A stretch of 64,000 nt of DNA, from the NCBI RefSeq assembly GCF_051414035.1, contig NZ_JBLKNW010000002.1, forward strand, positions 930,001-994,000, read 5' to 3'. The stretch's first letter is position 1. The number at the start of each line of letters is the position of its first letter. Under the pieces are notes generated by a model, which searched no databases, had not been told where the DNA came from, and worked only from the letters and a program-made list of their open reading frames with translations. Both the position numbers and the translations under genes were made by a program. Shown piece by piece: positions 44,817 through 51,623 of the stretch. The DNA is from Halosimplex amylolyticum. GTDB lineage: Archaea > Halobacteriota > Halobacteria > Halobacteriales > Haloarculaceae.

Positions 44817-45433
44817 TCGGTCGTACGGACGTGCTGGTCGAATCGTCGCTGTTCGGCGTCGGTCAGGTCACCGACCGTGGTCCGGGTCACCGTCTCCGTC
44901 GCCGTCTCGACGCCGCGCATCGCTTCACAGAGATGCGTGGCGTGGAGTTCGACGACGACTCCTTCGGCGCTGATCTCCTCGGCGAGGCCGGTCGCGATGT
45001 CGCGGGTGAGTCCTTCCTGGATCGTCAGTTCCCGTGACTGCCACCGGACGTATCGGGAGAGCTTTGAGAGACCCACCACGCCGCCTCCGGGCCGGTAACC
45101 GACGTATGCCTCCCCGTAATACGGGAGGAGGTGGTGTTCACAGAGGCTGTAGAGTGGAATCCCGGTCTTCACGACGAAGTCGTCACTGGCCGCGCCGAAC
45201 GTCCGCATCGACGGTTTCGCCGCCTCGCGGCCGCCCTCGGTCAGGGTTTCGAACGTCGCCGGTACGCGCCGGGACCAGGTTTCGACCAGCGTCTCGTCCA
45301 TCGTGTCAACGCCGACGGCGTCGAGGAGGAGCCGAGCGCCCTCCTGTGCCTGTTCCCAGTCGATTGCCGTCTCTGCCGGGTGATTATCTGTCCGTTGCGT
45401 CTCGTCGGTGTCTGTCGTCAGGTGATCACGCAT
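44813..45433 (-). CDS. folE: GTP cyclohydrolase I, type IA (FolE)
   Basis: Converts GTP to dihydroneopterin triphosphate, the first step towards preQ0. It shows the type IA signature: zinc ligands in SLCEHHLLPYYGEAYVGY and HATHLCEAMRG, and the helix VVGLSKLSRYV. I place the start at ATG 45433 (MRDHLTTDTD, 206 residues), 4 nt after the queE stop; the frame open further upstream overlaps queE. In the haloarchaea I know best, this step is done by the unrelated MptA (type IB) enzyme, so a type IA gene embedded in the que operon would make this cluster self-sufficient. Confidence 0.93.
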   Translation of the reverse strand: MRDHLTTDTDETQRTDNHPAETAIDWEQAQEGARLLLDAVGVDTMDETLVETWSRRVPATFETLTEGGREAAKPSMRTFGAASDDFVVKTGIPLYSLCEHHLLPYYGEAYVGYRPGGGVVGLSKLSRYVRWQSRELTIQEGLTRDIATGLAEEISAEGVVVELHATHLCEAMRGVETATETVTRTTVGDLTDAEQRRFDQHVRTTE

Positions 45434-45437
45434 CGTC

Positions 45438-46208
45438 TCAGGTCCCCGGTGCGTCGTTCCACAGCGTGACGTGGAGCCGCGGCGTAAACTGGTAGCCGCG
45501 TTCCATCGCCAGTTCGGCGACGGTCTCACGCGTCTCTTCGAGGCGGTCGCGGTTCGCTCCTTCCGGCATGAGCAAGACGTCGGTGGCCCGGATGCTCGTG
45601 TTCGTCGCGTCGTCGATACGCTCGACAAGGTCGTCGATTTCCGGCATGTCAGTGCTGTCGGTCACGACGAACTTCAGCTGGAAGTCGTACGCCTCGACCA
45701 TCCTGGACAGGGCCTCGATGTCGATCCGTCGCTCCTCGTGTCGTTCCTCCCACGCACCGGCCCCCTTCGGGTCCCGTTCGGGAGTCGGCGTACTCGACGC
45801 GAGCTTCGGGCTGATGCTCGCGAGGTCGATCGGGGCCTCGCGGTAGATCGTCCCGTTCGTCTCGACAGTCGTGTGATAGCCCGCTTCCTCGAGCCGTTCG
45901 AGAAGCGCCACACTGCGGTCGTGCATCATCGGCTCGCCACCCGTCAGCACGACGTGGTTCGCCTGGGAGTGGCTACGGATCTCCGCCAGGACGTAGTCCA
46001 TATCCATCCAGGCGTGCGTCGGTTCCCAAGAGGTGTGGTACGAATCGCAGAACCAGCACCGCAGGTTACAGCCACTGGTCCGCACGAAGACGGACGGCAC
46101 CCCAGCCAATCGTCCCTCTCCCTGGAGTGAGTAGAACAATTCGTTGATCGGTAGCCCATCCTGGTCCCCCTCGTTCATCGAATCGGAGGCGTCTGCATTC
46201 ACCGGCAT
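45438..46208 (-). CDS. queE: 7-carboxy-7-deazaguanine synthase QueE
   Basis: A radical SAM enzyme that ring-contracts 6-carboxytetrahydropterin to 7-carboxy-7-deazaguanine. Early motif LFYSLQGEGRLAG, then TSGCNLRCWFC giving a CxxxCxxC [4Fe-4S] site, TGGEPMM, and ETNGT follow the QueE order. 256 residues is typical. The ATG at 46208 is 1 nt after the queD stop. Second gene of the preQ0 operon. Confidence 0.95.
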   Translation of the reverse strand: MPVNADASDSMNEGDQDGLPINELFYSLQGEGRLAGVPSVFVRTSGCNLRCWFCDSYHTSWEPTHAWMDMDYVLAEIRSHSQANHVVLTGGEPMMHDRSVALLERLEEAGYHTTVETNGTIYREAPIDLASISPKLASSTPTPERDPKGAGAWEERHEERRIDIEALSRMVEAYDFQLKFVVTDSTDMPEIDDLVERIDDATNTSIRATDVLLMPEGANRDRLEETRETVAELAMERGYQFTPRLHVTLWNDAPGT

Positions 46209-46209
46209 A

Positions 46210-46668
46210 TTAGGGTCCAGCGCAGAGTTCGCTCGTTTCCTTGACCGTCACACCGACGTCAGAGACGGTCTCAGGGAGACGACGTTCCAGCTCCCGTTCG
46301 AGTGTCACTGCCATGACTTCGGCCGTCGGCGGTGCATCGAGGACGACCACTGCATTCCCGTCGCCGCTCGCCTCCATCGCCTCGATCAAGGGATCACCTG
46401 CCTCGAGGAGGAAACGGTGGTCCCACTCGGAGAGCACCTCGGTAATATCCCCTTTGTCGACGACCCATCCTTCCGTTGTTAGCTCGCCAGTGACGCGAAC
46501 GGAGATCTCGTAATTGTGTCCGTGAGGCCGACTACACTTGCCCTCGTGGTGCTGGATGCGATGGCCCGAGCTGATCCGTATCGGGCGGTCACCGCCGACG
46601 ACGAGTTCACGTTCGCCCGAATCGGCGATCACATCCTCTGAATATTCTTCCAGTATTCCTCGGGGCAT
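46210..46668 (-). CDS. queD: 6-carboxytetrahydropterin synthase QueD
   Basis: Converts dihydroneopterin triphosphate to 6-carboxytetrahydropterin. The family core SSGHRIQHHEGKCSRPHGHNYE gives the zinc histidines and catalytic Cys, and WVVDKGDITEVLSEWDHRFLL gives the second His region. 152 residues. First gene of the operon: a TATA box on the minus strand sits about 27 nt before the ATG at 46668, so the transcript is probably leaderless, which supports this start. Confidence 0.94.
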   Translation of the reverse strand: MPRGILEEYSEDVIADSGERELVVGGDRPIRISSGHRIQHHEGKCSRPHGHNYEISVRVTGELTTEGWVVDKGDITEVLSEWDHRFLLEAGDPLIEAMEASGDGNAVVVLDAPPTAEVMAVTLERELERRLPETVSDVGVTVKETSELCAGP

Positions 46669-46685
46669 ATTCGGGCATCATCTGG

Positions 46686-47315
46686 ATGGGACATAAAGCT
46701 ATCCCAGTCTCACTGGATCACGAAACAGAGCGGCAAACGGGGCAGATAGTCGCTGACGATGGGCTCTCTGACACGTCAGATATCCCAATTGCTAAGGCCG
46801 ATACTGTGAGTGCTATAGAGGAACTGCTCATGGGCTCGTTCGCGACGTCTGTACAAGTGCATCTCCGTGACCAGCTTGCGGGCCGCCACCCCGAACTCGA
46901 ATGGGAAACCGAGTACCGGATCGCGGGGACACCCGTCGACGTTGCAGGAACGACGAATTCTCACCTGTATCTTCTCGAGCTGGAGTGGCGCCGGGCAGAC
47001 CCGGCCGACAACGCAGCGAAGCTCTTCCGCCACCTCGACGAGGAGACGGTCGAGGGGACGACGGTGGTCCTGTTCCAGATTTTCACGGAGTACTACCAGC
47101 TGGCACGTGGCGGCGTCTCGTCGAAACGAAAGAATGCCGAGTTCGTCGGTCGCATAGCGACGGAGACGATCGATCAGCTGACCTACCGGCCGGTCGAGTT
47201 CGAGCTCGATCCACCGAAACGTGGCGCGGACCGGCCGGCAGGCTGGGAAGAAGTCGCCGACGAGACCGCAGCCCGAGTCAGTGACTGGATCTCGAACGAC
47301 GGGTCGGACTCGTAG
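46686..47315 (+). CDS. Putative PD-(D/E)xK-type nuclease
   Basis: A 209-residue protein, divergent from queD. The core YRIAGTPVDVAG followed by LYLLELEWRRADPADNAAKLFRHL has the Asp, then Glu-x-Glu/aliphatic strand order of the restriction-endonuclease-like fold, though the classical Lys is replaced. A C-terminal acidic helix follows. The ATG at 46686 leaves 17 bp to queD and overlaps that operon's TATA box. GTG at 46806 (VSAIEELLMGSF) or ATG at 46830 may be the true start. Its location next to the preQ0 genes suggests a defence role, but the match is by motif order only. Confidence 0.55.
   Translation: MGHKAIPVSLDHETERQTGQIVADDGLSDTSDIPIAKADTVSAIEELLMGSFATSVQVHLRDQLAGRHPELEWETEYRIAGTPVDVAGTTNSHLYLLELEWRRADPADNAAKLFRHLDEETVEGTTVVLFQIFTEYYQLARGGVSSKRKNAEFVGRIATETIDQLTYRPVEFELDPPKRGADRPAGWEEVADETAARVSDWISNDGSDS
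46691..46698 (-). promoter_or_regulatory. TATA box of the preQ0 operon
   Basis: On the minus strand the sequence GCTTTATG is centred about 27 nt before the queD ATG. It overlaps the first codons of the divergent open frame at 46686, so that gene probably starts further downstream. Confidence 0.6.
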
Positions 47316-47388
47316 TCCTCTCGGGATTCGACGTCGCTACTCACTCGACGACGGTCGTGCTGTTCGACGCCCACACGTGGCCGCCACC

Positions 47389-48696
47389 TCACCCGTGTGT
47401 CACGTCCATCGTGATGAGGACGTCACGAACAGCCTCCCAGAGTACGGTTCGGCCCCGGTCCCCGGTCTCGACGGCCTCCCAGACGGCCGATTTCACCTCC
47501 GAGGTTCGAACGAGACCGCCAGCGTGGATTTCCCTGGCAGCGGCCACGGTCGCACGCAGTACCTCCTCCCGGGTGTACTCGCCCACGAACGTCTCCTCCG
47601 GGAGCGATTCGTCGAGTGCCTGTTCGTCTGCCTCGTCGGGTTCAACTTGGCTATCTTTCAAAGGCGAATCCGACGCCCCATTCGCCTGCTGTCCACGAAA
47701 CTCCTCGTTCGGGGTCTCGGGACTTGGTTCGGCCGTCGTTCCCGGGGCGTCACCTGAGCCAGCAGCAGTGGTGTCCCGATCACTACCCGATAATTCCGGA
47801 TCAGGACCTGCGTCGTCCAGTCCCTCATCGGCCGATCCGGTTGGCGAGCCGAGCTCCTCGTCGAGCGGCGCGAACGAATCGGCGATTTCGCCGAGGATCC
47901 CTTCCTCTTCCCGCATCTCGTCGAAGGACACGTCCGGGGCCGGCGTATCCGGTCCAGGGTCGTACTCCCTGAGATGCTCGTGGGGATCGAGCTCCGGGTT
48001 GATGAGTAAGGGTTCGAACTCCCCCTGTTCGAAGATTCGGTCGTACTCCGCGAGGATTCCTGCCAGCGCGTCGCGTCCCTCGGGCGTCACCTCGTACGTC
48101 GCATCGGGAGTGACGGCAGTTCCCCCTGCTGTGTCGCCCACTCGTTCTTTCGCCGGTCTGGACGTATCCACGGTTTGGCTGATGAGATGTCTCCGGAGAA
48201 ACCGGCTGAAATAGCCACTGTCGTCGACCGAAATCCCAGCTGTTTCACTGAGGAGCCGTTCGGGAACGAACCGTTCCCGATCGGCCATAGCTTCGGTGAG
48301 AGCGAGATATTCGTCGTGGGTCGCGACGAGCCAGAGCATATCGTACACGATGGGATTGTACTCGGCCGGGGGCTGCGGAACGACGTCGAAGAGGAAGTCC
48401 AGGTCGTCCGTCGAGAACCCCTGCCGCAGCAGCATGTGTTCCCCTGAGAGACCGCGCTGGAGCAGAATCTCGAAGAGCCACCGATACCGCTTCAGCAGCC
48501 TGACGAGTGCCCACTGGCAGTGTTCCGGTTTGAAGTAGACCGTATGGACACCCCTCGCGGCGGACTTGGAGGGTACGAGTCTGAGTGAATCGAGCTCGTG
48601 TTCCTGCAGAAAGTGCTGTGGCTGGGTCTCGAGTTCGTCCAGAAACAGCGGGCCGTCGAGGAGCAACGAAACCGGAAACCCAGAATCCGAAGTCAT
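47389..48696 (-). CDS. Winged-helix-containing hypothetical protein
   Basis: About 435 residues. A helical region near residues 75-190 (YDMLWLVATHDEYLALTEAM, then SGYFSRFLRRHLI and YEVTPEGRDALAGI) looks like a winged-helix/PadR-type segment. The middle (about 215-360) is a low-complexity Asp/Glu/Ser/Pro linker, and a C-terminal helical domain begins YTREEVLRATVAAAREI. I chose ATG 48696 (MTSDSGFPVSLLLDG), which has a TATA box at -27, over the upstream frame. It is divergent from the TbsP-like regulator gene, with an inverted repeat between them. The function is not recognised. Confidence 0.65.
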   Translation of the reverse strand: MTSDSGFPVSLLLDGPLFLDELETQPQHFLQEHELDSLRLVPSKSAARGVHTVYFKPEHCQWALVRLLKRYRWLFEILLQRGLSGEHMLLRQGFSTDDLDFLFDVVPQPPAEYNPIVYDMLWLVATHDEYLALTEAMADRERFVPERLLSETAGISVDDSGYFSRFLRRHLISQTVDTSRPAKERVGDTAGGTAVTPDATYEVTPEGRDALAGILAEYDRIFEQGEFEPLLINPELDPHEHLREYDPGPDTPAPDVSFDEMREEEGILGEIADSFAPLDEELGSPTGSADEGLDDAGPDPELSGSDRDTTAAGSGDAPGTTAEPSPETPNEEFRGQQANGASDSPLKDSQVEPDEADEQALDESLPEETFVGEYTREEVLRATVAAAREIHAGGLVRTSEVKSAVWEAVETGDRGRTVLWEAVRDVLITMDVTHG

Positions 48697-48718
48697 TCGT
48701 TGAGAATTTCCTGACGTT

Positions 48719-48726
48719 GTATATCG
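48719..48726 (-). promoter_or_regulatory. TATA box for the gene starting at 48696
   Basis: CGATATAC on the minus strand is centred about 26 nt before ATG 48696, matching leaderless haloarchaeal promoters and fixing that start. Confidence 0.55.
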
Positions 48727-48758
48727 ATTCTGTGGCCTTCTCATTCTCCGTAACCGTC

Positions 48759-48804
48759 TGTGTTAGCGATACTGATCTCACCGAACCGATTAGCCACTAA
48801 CACA
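48759..48804. repeat. Inverted repeat in the divergent promoter region
   Basis: TGTGTTAG (48759-48766) is repeated as its reverse complement CTAACACA (48797-48804), with 30 bp between. The right arm abuts the ATG at 48806. As one flanking gene encodes a winged-helix regulator, this is a candidate operator. Confidence 0.45.
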
Positions 48805-48805
48805 C

Positions 48806-49861
48806 ATGCTCCAGACACTATGGTCACGAGTGAGCCCGGTCGGTGACCAATTTGAGGCAGCTACATTCAAATACACATATCCCACAAGTGTGGGTGTACT
48901 GAGAATGCCCTCTTCAAAGGATCAATTCGTTGCCACTGATATCCCACCGATCGATGCCGATGGTCCGCTTCGGCTCGCGTTTTCGGACCCAGAGCGGACG
49001 CCATCTTTCTACCGGTGGCTGTCTGCGAATGCGACCAAGAACTCCGTGATTCTCCTCTCAGAAGATATCTGGGAAGAACTCGATCAGGCCTTCCCACTCA
49101 ATGCAAAGTTTACGTCACTCAGATCAGACCTGAACCTACAGGTACGCGTTGGCGAGTGCCCTACCACCCCTCTGCTTCTCATGACAGATTCACAAATCGT
49201 CATGGGCGTCGGGTTCGCTGATTCACTTCGATTTGTACCGGTCACTGATGAGGAAGCTGGTCGACATCTCGGATCTGACTTTAAGTCAGTCTACGCTGAC
49301 GGAGAACCGGTCTCTACCGACGTCCCGTCTTGGAGTGAACTGTTGGCGCAGCTGGAAGAGAGAGTTGGGACTGAGACCAGAGACGAGTATCGGCGACTGA
49401 TATCCGCTGCCGAATCGTCGGACCTCACCTCACTAGACGAGGTCTCTGTAGCCCTCATCGCGGCGGCCTTGTCCGGAGCACTGAACTACGAGATCTCTTC
49501 GTGGGGTGAAGAGATGAACGTCGCCAGTAAGGCGACGTTCTCTCGGCGGAAGAAAGAACTCGAAGAACAGGGAGTGATCGTTACGGAGCGAGTTCGGGTC
49601 GATGTCGGTCGTCCACGGCAACGTCTGCGTATCGACTCCGCGGCTTCAGGAGTGGACCTCGAAATCGGTGTAGAAGAAGAAGACATCGGGATCGGGGAAA
49701 TAGACGAGCCGGATCCCAGTGAGTCCCAAACCTCAGATCCCACCGACGACGAGGAATCTCAACCGGATGGATCAGAGACTGATAGTGACTCAGCTGACGA
49801 CTTCATCGACATTCTCGACGAGGAGTTGCAAGAGGTAATCGCGGACGACGGGGGCACGTAA
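48806..49861 (+). CDS. TbsP/DUF5821-like winged-helix transcription regulator
   Basis: A 351-residue protein. Residues about 205-280 closely resemble the DNA-binding domain of the haloarchaeal regulator TbsP as I remember it: LDEVSVALIAAA, YEISSWGEEMNVASKATFSR, then RVRVDVGRPRQRLRI. The N-terminal half has the strand/helix alternation of the TbsP sensor region (SVILLSEDIWEEL, then TPLLLMTDSQIVMG). An acidic tail of about 70 residues is added at the C-terminus. It is probably a local regulator of the flanking genes. An inverted repeat directly before its start suggests autoregulation. Confidence 0.75.
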   Translation: MLQTLWSRVSPVGDQFEAATFKYTYPTSVGVLRMPSSKDQFVATDIPPIDADGPLRLAFSDPERTPSFYRWLSANATKNSVILLSEDIWEELDQAFPLNAKFTSLRSDLNLQVRVGECPTTPLLLMTDSQIVMGVGFADSLRFVPVTDEEAGRHLGSDFKSVYADGEPVSTDVPSWSELLAQLEERVGTETRDEYRRLISAAESSDLTSLDEVSVALIAAALSGALNYEISSWGEEMNVASKATFSRRKKELEEQGVIVTERVRVDVGRPRQRLRIDSAASGVDLEIGVEEEDIGIGEIDEPDPSESQTSDPTDDEESQPDGSETDSDSADDFIDILDEELQEVIADDGGT

Positions 49862-49958
49862 CGATGCTCAATGAACAGAGAGCGGTTGCCCATGCTGGCC
49901 AGGCCATAGTTGCTCAGGCCCGGATGCTCACAGCATTCTCGCGGTTGTAACGAAGAAC

Positions 49959-51365
49959 ATGTCTCAGCTCCAACCACCCGACTGGATCGGACCGCGAGAA
50001 TACCAGCGGACGGCCATCAAGCAGTGGATCAACGCCGACGGCCAGGGGATACTCCATATGGCGACGGGGACAGGGAAGACCATTACGGCGCTACTGGCAG
50101 CGTCACGAGTCGCCGAATCGATCGAGCGAGGGCTCTTTCTCGTCGTCACCGTCCCGTACCAGCATCTCGTCGACCAGTGGGCCGAGGAACTGAACGAGTT
50201 CGGTATCACGCCCGTCCGCGCGTATCAGTCGCGGAAGAACTGGCAACCCCGCCTCGAACGCGAACTGCTCGAGTTCAATCACGGGTCCCGGTCGCTGTGC
50301 GTCGTCGTGACGACGCACCGGACGCTCTCGATGCAGCCCGCCCAGCAGACGATTGGCAGGGGCCGGGGACCGATGATGCTGATCGCTGACGAAGTCCACC
50401 ATCTCGGCGCCGAACAGATGCGCACGGGACTCTCCCAGGAGTTCGACTTCCGGCTGGGTCTCTCGGCGACGCCAGAGCGCTGGTACGACGACGAGGGAAC
50501 ACGTGTGCTCGACCGGTACTTCGGCGACACAGTGTTCGAGTACGGACTCGCCGAGGCGATCGAAGCCGGGGCGCTATGCGAGTACTACTACATCCCCCAT
50601 ATCGTCGAGTTCGACGCCGAAGAACTCGAAGAGTACAAACGTCTCACGGCGAAGATCGGTCGGCTATCGGGAGGCAACTCCGACGTCGCACTCGAAGACA
50701 ACCCCGGACTCCAGCAGGCACTGTTCAAACGCGCCCGTCTGGTGGGAACTGCCCGGCGGAAACTGGACATCCTCGTCGACCTCCTCGAACGAGAACGCGA
50801 GGTCAACCATACCCTCGTCTACTGTAGCGATGGATCGACGGGTATCGAATCAGGAACGGGACAGCGCCACGTCGACGCGACGACGGACCGTATCCGATCG
50901 GAAAGTGACCTCACCGTCGACCGGTTCACTGCCCGAGAGTCGCAGGCCGACCGCGAACGACTACTCGAACGGTTCGACGACGGCAGTATCGACGTCCTCA
51001 CCTCGATTCGCTGTCTCGACGAGGGTGTTGACGTCCCCGCGACACGGACTGCCTACATTCTGGCCAGTACCAGCAATCCGCGACAGTTCGTCCAGCGCAG
51101 GGGGCGCATCCTTCGGAACCACCCGGGCAAGGACTTCGCCGTCATCCACGATTTCATCACCGTCCCGAGCGTCAACGGCCGGCCCGCATTCCTCTCCGGA
51201 AGCGAGTTCGACGTCGAACGACGCCTGCTGGAGAAGGAGCTCGAACGCGTCTCGACATTCGCCGAAGCTGCCCGTAATCATCCCGACGCCGAAGTGGATG
51301 GCGTTCCGACGACGGATGGATCGCTGCAACGGCTCAAGCGCCAGTACGATCTTCTTGGCAGCTGA
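49959..51365 (+). CDS. SF2 helicase of a phosphorothioation-type restriction module
   Basis: A 468-residue SF2 ATPase: REYQRTAI (Q-motif-like), MATGTGKTI near residue 34, ADEVHHLGA near 144, GLSATPERW near 168, RCLDEGVDVP near 350 and QRRGRILRN near 378. Length, the ATP site close to the N-terminus and the downstream genes fit the family annotated as DNA phosphorothioation system restriction enzyme. It has no visible nuclease domain. It lies 98 nt after the regulator gene and about 100 nt before a separately promoted trio including a DndD-like ATPase. Confidence 0.82.
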   Translation: MSQLQPPDWIGPREYQRTAIKQWINADGQGILHMATGTGKTITALLAASRVAESIERGLFLVVTVPYQHLVDQWAEELNEFGITPVRAYQSRKNWQPRLERELLEFNHGSRSLCVVVTTHRTLSMQPAQQTIGRGRGPMMLIADEVHHLGAEQMRTGLSQEFDFRLGLSATPERWYDDEGTRVLDRYFGDTVFEYGLAEAIEAGALCEYYYIPHIVEFDAEELEEYKRLTAKIGRLSGGNSDVALEDNPGLQQALFKRARLVGTARRKLDILVDLLEREREVNHTLVYCSDGSTGIESGTGQRHVDATTDRIRSESDLTVDRFTARESQADRERLLERFDDGSIDVLTSIRCLDEGVDVPATRTAYILASTSNPRQFVQRRGRILRNHPGKDFAVIHDFITVPSVNGRPAFLSGSEFDVERRLLEKELERVSTFAEAARNHPDAEVDGVPTTDGSLQRLKRQYDLLGS

Positions 51366-51435
51366 GTATCACATCAGATACTGCTCAGTCGTGGAATAAA
51401 CTGGAGACAACCTGCATACGGGTGGTCCGTTACAA

Positions 51436-51445
51436 GATATAAGTA
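51436..51445 (+). promoter_or_regulatory. TATA box for the 51-residue gene and DndD-like operon
   Basis: GATATAAGTA is centred about 27 nt before ATG 51468, which fits a leaderless transcript and confirms the small gene as first of a three-gene unit ending at 54135. Confidence 0.6.
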
Positions 51446-51467
51446 GGCACAGTGTCTGGATGTGGTG

Positions 51468-51623
51468 ATGACGGACAGCAACGAGGATATCTCCATTCCT
51501 GACGAAACGTTGGCCCGCATTACCGACCGGGTCTTGGAAGCCGAGAAGAAGAAACTCAATCTCGATAATCCACGCGGTGTTATCAACCAGATCGAGGAGA
51601 TCATCGAAGAAGAAGTCTACTGA
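51468..51623 (+). CDS. 51-residue acidic helical protein
   Basis: A small protein, ATG 51468 to TGA 51623, beginning MTDSNEDISIPDETLARI and ending IEEIIEEEVY. It is acidic and helical (heptad-like ITDRVLEAEKKKLNL). A TATA box at -27 and a TGATG overlap with the DndD-like gene make it a real, translationally coupled gene. It is probably a small subunit or assembly factor for the ATPase. I do not recognise a family. Confidence 0.72.
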   Translation: MTDSNEDISIPDETLARITDRVLEAEKKKLNLDNPRGVINQIEEIIEEEVY

